Shown in pieces: positions 44,737 through 52,937 of a stretch of DNA of 64,000 nucleotides; the first letter of the stretch is position 1; every line of letters begins with the position of its first letter. The translations under genes were made by a program, and so were the position numbers. Source of the stretch: Nitrospirillum pindoramense (GTDB taxonomy: Bacteria; Pseudomonadota; Alphaproteobacteria; Azospirillales; Azospirillaceae). The notes below the pieces were generated by a model that was not told the DNA's origin, did not search any database, and worked only from the letters and a program-made list of their open reading frames with translations. The stretch lies in the NCBI RefSeq assembly GCF_007827955.1, contig NZ_VITR01000020.1:1-64000 (forward strand). The letters run 5' to 3'.

Positions 44737-45390
44737 ATGGTGAATCCAAGGCTCATGGTGTGGCTGAAGGGCCTTGCCGCCGCCGCCGTGCTGACGGTGG
44801 CCCTGGGCGGCACGCCGTCGTTCGCGCAGACGGGTGAAGAAGCCGTCCACGCGTCGGACAGCGTGGAGCAGGAAGCGGGCGTGCATGACGAAAAGGGTCT
44901 GCCCCAGCTGAACACCAAGACGTTCGCGTCTCAGATTTTCTGGCTGGCCGTCACCTTCGGCACGCTCTACGTGCTGGTGGCCAAGGTCGGCCTGCCGCGC
45001 GTCGGCGCCGTTCTGGAGGCCCGTGAGGCCAAGATTTCCGGTGACCTGGACAAGGCCACGGCGCTGAAGGCCGAGACCGACGCCATCGTCGCCGCTTATG
45101 AGAAGGCCGTGGCCGAGGCCCGCGCCAGCGCCCACAAGCTGCTGAATGAGACGGCGACCGCGGCCGATGCCGCCGCCGCCCAGCGCACGGCTGACGTGGT
45201 TGCCGGACTGGTCGCCAAGCAGAAGGAAGCCGAGGCCCGCATCGAGGGCCAGAAGCAGACCGCGCTGGCCAATGTCCGCACCGTGGCCGCAGAGGCCGCC
45301 GGTGCCGCCGTCGCCAAGCTGGCGGGCGTCACGCCCGACCAGGCCGGTGTCGATGGCGCCGTGGATGCCGCCCTGAAGGAGCGTGCGTGA
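44737..45390 (+). CDS. F0F1 ATP synthase subunit b' (AtpF')
   Basis: A 217-aa stator subunit. A signal-like Ala-rich N-terminus (residues 8-30) and linker precede the single anchor QIFWLAVTFGTLYVLVAKVGL, then a long coiled coil (AREAKISGDLDKATALKAET, KQKEAEARIEGQKQ). The b' form and its N-terminal extension are usual in alphaproteobacteria. Start at 44737 chosen with AAGGTG upstream; 44755 is an alternative. Its TGA overlaps the atpF ATG by one base. Confidence 0.9.
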   Translation: MVNPRLMVWLKGLAAAAVLTVALGGTPSFAQTGEEAVHASDSVEQEAGVHDEKGLPQLNTKTFASQIFWLAVTFGTLYVLVAKVGLPRVGAVLEAREAKISGDLDKATALKAETDAIVAAYEKAVAEARASAHKLLNETATAADAAAAQRTADVVAGLVAKQKEAEARIEGQKQTALANVRTVAAEAAGAAVAKLAGVTPDQAGVDGAVDAALKERA

Positions 45391-45881
45391 TGTTCGATCT
45401 GCAGAATCCCACTTTCTGGGTTGGCGTCGCCTTCGTCGTCTTCTTCGCCCTGGTGATCTGGAAGGGCGGCCTTGGCGCCCTGGGCAAGGGCCTGGACGCC
45501 CGGGCCGAGAAGATTCGCCTGGAGATCGAGACCGCGCAGAAGCTGCGCCAGGACGCCGAGGCGGCCCTGACCGCCTATCAGAAGAAGCAGCGCGACGCGA
45601 TGAAGGAGGCTGACGCCATCATCGCCGCCGCCCGCGAAGAGGCCGAACGCATCCGCCAGCACGCGGAAGCGGATCTGGAGGCCACCCTGAAGCGCCGCGA
45701 GGCCCAGGCCCTGGAGAAGATCGCCCAGGCCGAAGCCGCGGCTCTGCAGCAGGTGCGCAGCCTGGCCGTGGACGTGGCCCTGGCCGCCACCGAGTCGCTG
45801 CTGACCCAGACCATCGACCAGTCGCGCAGCGACGCCATGGTGGCCACGGCCATCGAGGAGCTGCCCGGCAAGCTGCATTGA
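45390..45881 (+). CDS. atpF: F0F1 ATP synthase subunit b
   Basis: A 163-aa stator subunit with one N-terminal anchor (NPTFWVGVAFVVFFALVIWKG) and a long charged coiled coil (ARAEKIRLEIETAQKLRQDAE, KKQRDAMKEADAIIAAAREEAE). Starts with ATG at 45390 overlapping the b' stop. Last gene of the F0 operon; the F1 genes are not in the window. Confidence 0.95.
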   Translation: MFDLQNPTFWVGVAFVVFFALVIWKGGLGALGKGLDARAEKIRLEIETAQKLRQDAEAALTAYQKKQRDAMKEADAIIAAAREEAERIRQHAEADLEATLKRREAQALEKIAQAEAAALQQVRSLAVDVALAATESLLTQTIDQSRSDAMVATAIEELPGKLH

Positions 45882-45929
45882 GGTTCAAGCTGCACTGATC
45901 CCCGGGTCAGCGGCTCAGCCAAAATGAAT

Positions 45930-45959
45930 AAAGGGCGGTCCCGTTGGGGCCGCCCTTTT
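45930..45959. terminator. Terminator of the F0 operon
   Basis: A 13-bp stem (45930-45942 with 45946-45958, one T-G wobble) with a T-run on the plus side. It also faces the convergent gene at 45984-46532. Confidence 0.88.
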
Positions 45960-45983
45960 GCCATGCGCGGTGGGAAGGGGGCG

Positions 45984-46532
45984 CTACTTCGGCTGGTACT
46001 CCACCACCGGCGCCACCTTGCGGGCGGCCTTGCCGACGCCCCGGCGCAGGGTGACCTTGGTGTGGCCGGCCTTCCAGTCGGCGCTGGCCGACTCGGCGTC
46101 CTTCTGCCGGCCGGCGGGGGCGCCCAACTGCTTCACCAGCAGCGCGTCGATGCCGTCGCCGCACTCCTTGGACGCTTCCTGGCCGTAGAGGGTGACGCGG
46201 CGCAGCGCGTTCTTTTTCATCTCGAAGTCCACGGCATAGGCGCAGCCGCCCAGGCGTACGCTTTCCAGGCCGAACAGGTAGCGGACATGAGTGCCGCTCC
46301 CCATTTCGAATTCCCGCGCCTTGGGATAGGCGGCCAGGATCTGCTTATGGGTCATGCCCCAGGTGACCTGGCCCCAGCCGTTCAGATCCTTGGCCTTCGC
46401 CGGCGGTTTCTTGGCCGCCTCGTGCTTGCCCGTTTCGTGCTTGGGGGCGGCCGCCAGCGCCGTGCCCGCGGCGGCGCTGAAAGCCAGGGCCGCCAGCAGG
46501 CCAAGGCCCCGGCGGGAAATACGATGGTTCAT
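45984..46532 (-). CDS. Exported protein of unknown function
   Basis: A 182-aa protein. The N-terminus MNHRISRRGLGLLAALAFSA has a twin-Arg motif and a signal ending near ALAA; Tat or Sec export is possible. After a Lys-rich stretch the mature part has WGQVTWGMTHKQILAAYPKA, VRLGGCAYAVDFEMKKNALR and a second Cys in SKECGDG, a likely disulfide. I do not recognise a family. The start at 46532 is set by the signal. Confidence 0.7.
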   Translation of the reverse strand: MNHRISRRGLGLLAALAFSAAAGTALAAAPKHETGKHEAAKKPPAKAKDLNGWGQVTWGMTHKQILAAYPKAREFEMGSGTHVRYLFGLESVRLGGCAYAVDFEMKKNALRRVTLYGQEASKECGDGIDALLVKQLGAPAGRQKDAESASADWKAGHTKVTLRRGVGKAARKVAPVVEYQPK

Positions 46533-46610
46533 GGGTGTTGTTCTTCGTACCAGGAGGAATGCTCCAGATCGGGAAGACCCGAATCGAAAATCGGACAAGC
46601 CGGCGGGCGC

Positions 46611-48419
46611 TCAGCCCAGCGCCTCCAGCTCATCAATGAAGCCCTTCAGCATGCCCAGACCCTTGTGCCAGAAGGCAGGGTCGGTGGCGTCCAGGCCGAA
46701 GGGCGCCAGCAGTTCCTTATGCCGCTTGGTGCCGCCGGCCGCCAGCATCTCCAGATAGCGGCGCGCGAAGGCGTTCGATTCGTTATGCGCCGACGCCTCC
46801 TCGAACGCGGCATAGAGGCTGTTCACCAGGCAATCCCCGAAGGCGTAGGCGTATACGTAGAAGGGCGAATGGATGAAGTGCGGGATGTAGGACCAGTAGG
46901 TCGCATAGCCCGCGTCGAATCGCAGCGCCGGTCCCAGGCTTTCCGTCTGCACCGCCAGCCAGATTTCGCCCAGCCGCTCCTCCGACAGCTCACCCTGTCG
47001 CCGTTCGCTGTGGACGCGGCGTTCGAAGTCATAGAACGCCGTCTGGCGCACGACGGTGTTCAACATGTCCTCCACCTTGCCGGCCAGCAGGGCGCGGCGG
47101 CGGGCGGGGTCAGTCTCGGCGGCCAGCAGGCCACGGAAGGTCAGCATCTCCCCGAACACGCTGGCCGTCTCCGCCAGGGTCAGGGGCGTGTCGGATTGCA
47201 GGTGGCCTTGGCCGCCGGCCAGCACCTGGTGCACGCCGTGGCCCAGCTCATGGGCCAGCGTCATGACGTCCCGCGTCTTGCCCATGTAGTTGACCAGCAG
47301 ATAGGGATGGGCGCTGGGCACGGTGGGGTGGGCGAAGGCACCGGGATTCTTGCCCGGCCGGACGGCCGCGTCAATCCAAGCGTTATCGAAGAATCGCCGC
47401 CCCACCCCGGCCAGGTCGGGGCTGAAGCGGGCGTAGGAGGACAGCACGATTTCCCGCGCCTCCTCCCAGGGGATGGTGCGCTCCGTCTCGTCGGGCAGGG
47501 GGGCGTTGCGGTCCCAATAGTCCAGGGTGTCGCCGCCGAACCATTTGGCCTTCAGTTTGTAGTAGCGGTGCGATAGCCCGGGGTAGCTGTCCTTGACGGC
47601 GCCCACCAGCGCCTCCACCACATCGTCCTCGACGCGGTTGGACAGATTGCGCGCGGACCAGGGCCGATCATAGCGCCGCCACTTGTCCTCGACCTCCTTG
47701 TCCTTGGCCAGGGTGTTGGTGATCAGGGTGAACAGCTTGATGTTGCGGCCCAGGACGGCACCGATCTCAAGGGCCGCCGCGCGGCGCACCGCGGTCTCCG
47801 GCGCGGACAGCAGGTTCAAGGCTTCCGCCGAGGTCAGATCCTGGCCATCGATTCGGAACCGTAACGATGCCATGGTCTCGTCGAACAGGCGGGTCCAGGC
47901 GTTGCGGCCCACCACCGCCTTCTCGTGCAGGAAGCGCTCCAGCTCATCGGACAACTGGTGGGGACGGAAAATGCGGACATCGCGCAGCCAGGCGGCGTAA
48001 CGCTGCACCTCCGGCGCCTTCAGCTTGGCGTCGATGTCCTTGTCGGCCAGCTGGTTCAGTTCCAGCGTGAAGAACAGCAGGTGGACGGAGACGGCGGTCA
48101 CCCTCTCCTGCATGGATTGGTAAAAGCGGGCGATGGCGCCGTCGCTCTGGTCCCCGGCGTATAGCAGGCCGGCATAGCTCATGATCCGCGTCAGCGTCTC
48201 ATCCAGCGCCTCGTACGCAGCGACCGCCTGGCCCAGCTCCTTGCCCGACAGGCTGGGCAGCTTGCCCGCATGGCGCTGATGGAAGGCCTGGGCCTCCCGC
48301 TCCACCCGGTCCAGATCGGCCTTCAGCCGCGGGCACTCGGGCCCAGTGTACAGGTCGGACAGGTCCCAGGTGGGCAAGGCGCCCAGGGCGTCAGTGGATT
48401 CGGCGGCGGTCGCGGTCAT
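46611..48419 (-). CDS. pepF: Oligoendopeptidase F
   Basis: A 602-aa cytosolic zinc metallopeptidase of family M3 that cuts short peptides. The catalytic motif is TLAHELGHGVHQVL (HExxH), and the distal family block RYLEMLAAGGTKRHKELLAPFGLD is at the C-terminus. Length and order (WDLSDLYTGPECP start) fit the PepF group. The nearby exported gene has no clear link. Confidence 0.95.
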   Translation of the reverse strand: MTATAAESTDALGALPTWDLSDLYTGPECPRLKADLDRVEREAQAFHQRHAGKLPSLSGKELGQAVAAYEALDETLTRIMSYAGLLYAGDQSDGAIARFYQSMQERVTAVSVHLLFFTLELNQLADKDIDAKLKAPEVQRYAAWLRDVRIFRPHQLSDELERFLHEKAVVGRNAWTRLFDETMASLRFRIDGQDLTSAEALNLLSAPETAVRRAAALEIGAVLGRNIKLFTLITNTLAKDKEVEDKWRRYDRPWSARNLSNRVEDDVVEALVGAVKDSYPGLSHRYYKLKAKWFGGDTLDYWDRNAPLPDETERTIPWEEAREIVLSSYARFSPDLAGVGRRFFDNAWIDAAVRPGKNPGAFAHPTVPSAHPYLLVNYMGKTRDVMTLAHELGHGVHQVLAGGQGHLQSDTPLTLAETASVFGEMLTFRGLLAAETDPARRRALLAGKVEDMLNTVVRQTAFYDFERRVHSERRQGELSEERLGEIWLAVQTESLGPALRFDAGYATYWSYIPHFIHSPFYVYAYAFGDCLVNSLYAAFEEASAHNESNAFARRYLEMLAAGGTKRHKELLAPFGLDATDPAFWHKGLGMLKGFIDELEALG

Positions 48420-48471
48420 GCCCGTCCCTCTTCAGCAAGCGGTCAGGGCATGACTATAGCGTGCCGGGGCG

Positions 48472-49506
48472 TTAACTGCGCCAGCGCAGGACGGTGTCGC
48501 GCACGGGATTTTCGAAGGGGCGCTTTTCCTCGCGGGCGCGCCGGAACTCGTTCTTCAGCTGATAATACCAACGCGCCTGGGTATCGGCGTCCTTGATCAG
48601 CATCAGGGTCGGGTTGTGGCGCAAGCCCTGCTGCTGCATCACCACCGCGTCGCGGTCCTGCCCCAGGAAGCGCTGGGCGATGGGGCGGAACACCGGCTTC
48701 AGCAGGCTGGCCCAGGGCATGGTCCAGTAGAACATGTTGGTGATGCGGGTGTTGTTCTCATCCAGCGGCGTCACCGCCGTCAGGTTCCACACCCGGTTCT
48801 TGCCGGCCTCGATGGTTTCCGTGCGCACGCCGGGCAGGCGGAAGGAGATTTCCGTCTCCGGCACGCCGCCCAGGATGGCATAGGCGCGGGAGTTGCTGGA
48901 GGGCCGGTGCTTCTTCATGACGAAGCCGAAGGGCGCCGGACCGAAGGCCTTCTGCTTGGCATGGATGGATTTGGGCGTGCGCCAGAACCAGGACTGGTGG
49001 ACGAAGGGGCCATGCGCCGGGTCCATCAGGCCCACCACCGCATGATCCAGGTGGCAGGGGAAATCCATGGTCATCAGCATGTCGGGCTGCTTGTCGGCGG
49101 GCAGGCCTGGCGGCTGCGGCGGGTCCTGGTCGGGCTCATCCGTGCCCATCCAGATCCAGATGTTGCCGCTGATCTCCCGCACCGGGTAATCGCGCACGCG
49201 GATGCGGTTCAGGTCGAAGTCCTGCCCCTCGACCAGCGACGGGATGTCGGTGCACTTGCCCTGCCGGTCGAAACGCCAGCCGTGATAGCAGCACTCCACC
49301 TCCTTGCCGTCGAACCGGCCGCAGGACAGCGGGATGCCGCGATGGGGGCAGATGTCCCGCAGGGCGAAGACGCCGCCATCCGTGGCGCGGCCCAGCAGGA
49401 CAGGCTGGCCCAGCAGGGTGATGGCCTGCATGGCGCCCTTCGCCAGGGCGCTGCCGGGCATGGCGAAATACCAGATGTCGGTCAGAAAGAAGTTCGGCTC
49501 GGCCAA
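48472..49506 (-). CDS. Rieske-type aromatic ring-hydroxylating dioxygenase, alpha-like
   Basis: A 344-aa Rieske oxygenase. The [2Fe-2S] ligands are in DICPHRGIP and CCYHGWRFD (CxH...CxxH), and the mononuclear iron site is likely in LDHAVVGLMDPAHGPFVHQ. The start is TTG at 49506. No reductase or beta-subunit gene is adjacent, so it relies on unlinked electron partners. The substrate is unknown. A LysR regulator lies just upstream on the same strand. Confidence 0.9.
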   Translation of the reverse strand: MAEPNFFLTDIWYFAMPGSALAKGAMQAITLLGQPVLLGRATDGGVFALRDICPHRGIPLSCGRFDGKEVECCYHGWRFDRQGKCTDIPSLVEGQDFDLNRIRVRDYPVREISGNIWIWMGTDEPDQDPPQPPGLPADKQPDMLMTMDFPCHLDHAVVGLMDPAHGPFVHQSWFWRTPKSIHAKQKAFGPAPFGFVMKKHRPSSNSRAYAILGGVPETEISFRLPGVRTETIEAGKNRVWNLTAVTPLDENNTRITNMFYWTMPWASLLKPVFRPIAQRFLGQDRDAVVMQQQGLRHNPTLMLIKDADTQARWYYQLKNEFRRAREEKRPFENPVRDTVLRWRS

Positions 49507-49586
49507 GGCGTCGTCACCAGTCAGGGGAGGGGGCGAATCAGGGCCCGCACTCTACATCGGCGGGGCCATGGGGCCAATGAGACAGG

Positions 49587-50531
49587 TCAACCGGGGGCCG
49601 GGGCACTGGCGGGGACCGGCGGCAGCGCCCGCGCCACCTCCGCCACCCGGCGGCGCAGCCAGGCATGGGCCGGATGGCTGTCCAGGCGGCGGTGCCAGAC
49701 CATGGACAGGCGCATGCCGCTGGCCGGCAGTTCCGCCGGCAGGGGCCGCACCGCCAGGCCGAAGGCCGCCGCCAGGGGATGGGCCACCCGCGCCGCCATG
49801 GTGCAGAGCAGGTCGCTATCGCGCAGCATGGGGGCGGCCACCAGCAGATGGGAGGCCACCACCGCCAGGACGCGTTGCCGTCCCAGGCTTTCCAGCATGC
49901 GGTCCACCGCCCCCACCTTGGACGCCGTGGCCGACACCAACAAGTGGGAATAGGCGAGGTAGGTGTCCAGCGTCCACGGCGTGTCCAGCGCCGGGTGGTC
50001 CGGCCGCATCAGCACCGCCAGGCCGTCGCGCACCAGCATCTGCCGCGTCATGTGCGCCGGCGGGTCGGGCAGCATGCCCAGGGACAGGTCCAGCAGGCCC
50101 GATTCCAGGCCGGGCAGGGCGTTGTCCTTGTCGGCATGGCGCAGGACCAGCGACAGGCCGGGCGCCTCCTTTCTCAGGGCCGCGACCAGGGGCGGGCCCA
50201 GCACGAATTCCGCATGGTCGGACAGGCCCACGGTGATCGCGTCCCGCGCCTCGCATGGCTTGAACGGGCGGCTGGCGACCAGGGCGGCGCGCACCTGGTC
50301 CAGCGCGCCCTGCAGGGGCCCGGCCATGGCGTCGGCCACGGCGGTGGGCACCATGCCGGCGGGGGTGCGGACGAACAGTTCATCGCCGGCCTGCTGGCGC
50401 AGTCGGGCCAGCGCATTGCTGACCGCCGACTGTGACAGGCCCAGCGCCCGCCCCGCCCGCGTCACCTGCCGCTCACGGTAGAGGGCGTCGAAGACGTGCA
50501 ACAGGTTCAGGTCGATGCGGCTGATATCCAT
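49587..50531 (-). CDS. LysR-family transcriptional regulator
   Basis: A 314-aa regulator with an N-terminal helix-turn-helix (LNLLHVFDALYRERQVTRAGRALGLSQSAVSNALARLRQ) and a type-2 periplasmic-binding-like effector domain. The start at 50531 gives MDISRIDLNLL. It is divergent from an extradiol dioxygenase gene with a palindromic site in between, the classic LysR arrangement, and probably controls that gene and perhaps the Rieske oxygenase. Confidence 0.93.
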   Translation of the reverse strand: MDISRIDLNLLHVFDALYRERQVTRAGRALGLSQSAVSNALARLRQQAGDELFVRTPAGMVPTAVADAMAGPLQGALDQVRAALVASRPFKPCEARDAITVGLSDHAEFVLGPPLVAALRKEAPGLSLVLRHADKDNALPGLESGLLDLSLGMLPDPPAHMTRQMLVRDGLAVLMRPDHPALDTPWTLDTYLAYSHLLVSATASKVGAVDRMLESLGRQRVLAVVASHLLVAAPMLRDSDLLCTMAARVAHPLAAAFGLAVRPLPAELPASGMRLSMVWHRRLDSHPAHAWLRRRVAEVARALPPVPASAPAPG

Positions 50532-50550
50532 GCAGGGCGCCCTCCGAAGC

Positions 50551-50574
50551 ATCATCACTATGGTGAATGATGAT
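50551..50574. promoter_or_regulatory. LysR-type operator candidate
   Basis: ATCATCA (50551-50557) and TGATGAT (50568-50574) are perfect inverted arms over a 10-bp centre; TCAC-TATG-GTGA is a second palindrome inside. A T-N11-A core fits LysR sites. It lies 20 bases from the regulator start. Confidence 0.65.
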
Positions 50575-50669
50575 CTTGGTTGCCAGTGATTTGGCAAATG
50601 ACGAGGTCAGGGCCATGTTGGAGGCTAACGAAGCCTGTTTCCCAACCTTTCGGCATTAAGGTCCCCGCC

Positions 50670-51503
50670 ATGTCCTCCGTGTCATACGCCGCCGCCACCC
50701 CCGCTTCCGCCCCGGTACGGCGCCAGCCGGTCTATTTCATTTCCCACGGCTCCCCCATGTTGGCGCTGCAGGATAGTGAGGCGCGGCGTTTCTTGCAGGA
50801 TCTGGGGCGCGACATCCGCGCGGCGGGCGCGCCGCGCGCCATCCTGGTGCTGTCGGCGCATTGGGAAACGGCGGCGCCCACCGCCTCGCTGGCCCAGCAG
50901 CCGGAAACCATCCACGACTTCGGCGGCTTTCCCCGCGCGCTGTTCGAGATGCAATATCCCGCCCCCGGCGCGCCAGAGGTGGCGCGCGCTGCCCTGGCGG
51001 CTCTGGCCACCACCGGCATCACGGTGATGGCCGGCGAGACGCGCGGCCTGGACCACGGCGCCTGGGTGCCCCTGATCCTGATGTTTCCGGAGGCGGATAT
51101 CCCGGTGGCGCAGCTGTCCATCCAGCCGCACCTGGGCCCCGCCCATCACCGCCGGCTGGGGGAGGCGTTGCGGCCCTTGCGGGACCAGGGCGTGCTGATC
51201 ATGGCCTCAGGCTCCCTGACCCATAATCTGCGGAACCTGGTCTGGGAAGGGACGGATGAGGTGGCCCCCTGGGCGGCCGCGTTCCAGTCCTGGATTCATG
51301 ACAAGGTCAGCGGGGCGGACATCGCGGCGCTGGATGACTACCGCGCCCGTGCCCCGTTCGCGCGCCAGAACCATCCGCGTGACGAGCACCTGCTGCCCCT
51401 GTTCGCCGCCGTGGGTGCTGCGACACCGGGACAGCCCGGCCGCCGCCTGCATGACAGCGTGCAACTGGGCGCCCTGGCCATGGACGCGTACCGGTTCGAT
51501 TGA
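50670..51503 (+). CDS. DODA-type extradiol ring-opening dioxygenase (LigB superfamily)
   Basis: A 277-aa protein resembling bacterial 4,5-DOPA/extradiol dioxygenases. Expected metal-ligand regions are PVYFISHGSPML, VLSAHWET, TRGLDHGAWVPL and SGSLTHN. Iron or zinc ligand identity and substrate are inferred. Controlled probably by the divergent LysR gene. The start at 50670 was chosen as the first Met before the domain. Confidence 0.9.
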   Translation: MSSVSYAAATPASAPVRRQPVYFISHGSPMLALQDSEARRFLQDLGRDIRAAGAPRAILVLSAHWETAAPTASLAQQPETIHDFGGFPRALFEMQYPAPGAPEVARAALAALATTGITVMAGETRGLDHGAWVPLILMFPEADIPVAQLSIQPHLGPAHHRRLGEALRPLRDQGVLIMASGSLTHNLRNLVWEGTDEVAPWAAAFQSWIHDKVSGADIAALDDYRARAPFARQNHPRDEHLLPLFAAVGAATPGQPGRRLHDSVQLGALAMDAYRFD

Positions 51504-51513
51504 CGAATTTGTA

Positions 51514-51526
51514 TATCCGGCGGATA
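51514..51526 (+). promoter_or_regulatory. Palindrome in the mazEF promoter region
   Basis: TATCCG-G-CGGATA is a perfect 13-bp inverted repeat 33 bases before the antitoxin ATG, placed where an autoregulating antitoxin would bind. Confidence 0.5.
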
Positions 51527-51558
51527 GCCTGTACCTTGCGCAAAGCCAGGAGGCCATC

Positions 51559-51801
51559 ATGCAGGTTCAGATTTCACGCTGGGGCAACAGCCTGGGGCTG
51601 CGCGTGCCCAAGGATATCGCGAGAGAGGTGGGGCTGGCTGAAGGCGACCGGGTCGAGGTGGTGGCCGAGCAAGGCCGGATTGTCATCGCGCTTGCCCGTC
51701 CACGCTATCGGTTGGCTGACCTGCTGGTCGGCATGACCCCGCATGACATGGGGGGCACCTTCGATTGGGGTGAGGACGTGGGCCGTGAGGTGGTCGAGTG
51801 A
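51559..51801 (+). CDS. mazE: AbrB/MazE-family antitoxin
   Basis: An 80-aa protein with an N-terminal SpoVT-AbrB/MazE DNA-binding fold (QISRWGNSLGLRVPKDIAREVGL, EGDRVEVVAEQGRIVI) and an acidic C-terminal tail (DMGGTFDWGEDVGREVVE) that should wrap the toxin. GGAGG lies before the ATG at 51559. The toxin gene overlaps it by 4 bases. Confidence 0.92.
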   Translation: MQVQISRWGNSLGLRVPKDIAREVGLAEGDRVEVVAEQGRIVIALARPRYRLADLLVGMTPHDMGGTFDWGEDVGREVVE

Positions 51802-52145
51802 CCGACTACCGGCCCGAGGCCGGTGACCTGATCTGGACCGATTTCGATCCCAGGCTGGGACGGGAACAAGGGGGGCGCCGGCCGGCCGTTGTCGTGTCGC
51901 CATCGGCTTTCTGGGATGCCAGCCGCTTCGCCATCGTCTGTCCGATCACCAGCAAGATTCGTCCCTTCGGAACCAGCGTGGTGCTGCCGGACGGCTTGCC
52001 GATCGCGGGTGAAATACTGACCAGTCATGTCCGCAGCATAGACACCTTGGCGCGGGTTATCCGGCCCATCGGGGCTTCAATTCCGTTTGATGTCTTGGCG
52101 GACGTGAGGGCGAAGTTGGGGGCCCTCATCGGCTTTCCGGGCTAA
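51798..52145 (+). CDS. mazF: MazF/PemK-family endoribonuclease toxin
   Basis: A 115-aa toxin that cleaves mRNA. The family starts with PEAGDLIWTDFDPRLGREQGG and RRPAVVVSPSAFWDASRFAIVCPITS, and has the strand LTSHVRSIDTLARVI. The start is GTG at 51798 overlapping the mazE stop, so synthesis is coupled to the antitoxin. Confidence 0.93.
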   Translation: MTDYRPEAGDLIWTDFDPRLGREQGGRRPAVVVSPSAFWDASRFAIVCPITSKIRPFGTSVVLPDGLPIAGEILTSHVRSIDTLARVIRPIGASIPFDVLADVRAKLGALIGFPG

Positions 52146-52146
52146 A

Positions 52147-52181
52147 GAAAAAGGCCGGACACCCCTGGGGCATCCGGCCTT
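52147..52181 (-). terminator. Terminator of gapR
   Basis: AAGGCCGGA (52151-52159) pairs with TCCGGCCTT (52173-52181); on the minus strand it is followed by a T-rich run. It lies 39 bases after the gapR stop and 6 bases after the convergent mazF stop. Confidence 0.85.
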
Positions 52182-52219
52182 GATCCCAACGGCGGCAGGG
52201 CCCTGTCGGGCCCCGCAGC

Positions 52220-52480
52220 TCACTCCATGCCCAGCGCGGCCTTGTAGAGCTCCAGCAGGGCGTCCTGCTCCTGCCGGTCGTTCTTTTCCATCTTCCGCAG
52301 GCGGATGATCTGGCGGAGGATCTTGGTGTCGAACCCCGTGCCCTTGGCTTCGGCGTAGATATCCTTGATATCGTCCGCGATGCCCTTCTTGTCCTCTTCC
52401 AGGCGCTCGATACGCTCAATGATGGAGCGCAGGCGTTCGCCGGCGATGCCGCCAACATCCGTTACCGGGGCGTCCGACAT
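52220..52480 (-). CDS. gapR: GapR-family nucleoid-associated protein (DUF2312)
   Basis: An 86-aa helical protein matching DUF2312/GapR, which in Caulobacter binds overtwisted AT-rich DNA ahead of replication forks. The body (ERLRSIIERIERLEEDKKGI, ADDIKDIYAEAKGTGFDTKI, LRQIIRLRKMEKNDRQEQDA) is diagnostic. The start at 52480 gives MSDAPVTDVGG. It neighbours DUF1244 and N-formylglutamate amidohydrolase genes in the same direction, a common alphaproteobacterial order. Confidence 0.93.
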   Translation of the reverse strand: MSDAPVTDVGGIAGERLRSIIERIERLEEDKKGIADDIKDIYAEAKGTGFDTKILRQIIRLRKMEKNDRQEQDALLELYKAALGME

Positions 52481-52584
52481 GGGGAATGCCTCTTATCTTA
52501 AGTGGGTGGTCTGAATGGTGAGGGCGCGACCTTACCTGCGCCGTCCCGGATGGGCAAGCGTCGGAAAGGGAAGGTCGCCTCGCG

Positions 52585-52893
52585 TCAGTCTCTCGGCTTG
52601 TTCTGCTCGAACGCGGCCTTCTGCTCCGCCGTCGCCTCGCGCTGGTGCAGGCGTTTGAAATCCTCATACGGCATTCCATAAACAATCTCCCGCGCTGCCT
52701 CATAGTCCAGATCCACGCCCCGCTCTTCGGCGGCGGCGCGATACCATTTGGACAGGCAGTTGCGGCAGAAACCGGCCAGGTTCATCAGGTCGATGTTCTG
52801 GACGTCGGTGCGCTCACGCAGATGCGCCACCAGCCGGCGGAAGGCCGCGGCCTCAAGCTGCACCCGGGTGGCGTCGTCGATCTCGGGAACCAT
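52585..52893 (-). CDS. DUF1244-family protein
   Basis: A 102-aa protein. The core AAFRRLVAHLRERTDVQNID, LMNLAGFCRNCLSKWYRAAA and AREIVYGMPYEDFKRLHQ fits DUF1244, small proteins of unknown function widespread in alphaproteobacteria. A conserved Cys pair (FCRNCLS) may bind metal. Lies between gapR and the amidohydrolase. Confidence 0.9.
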   Translation of the reverse strand: MVPEIDDATRVQLEAAAFRRLVAHLRERTDVQNIDLMNLAGFCRNCLSKWYRAAAEERGVDLDYEAAREIVYGMPYEDFKRLHQREATAEQKAAFEQNKPRD

Positions 52894-52937
52894 GGGAATA
52901 TCCTCTGGGTGAAGGGGGCCTGGATGAAAGGGCCGGC

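Noticed and set aside
51559-52145. mazEF as a novel toxin system
   Set aside because: Both proteins match the standard MazE/MazF families and the usual overlapping layout.
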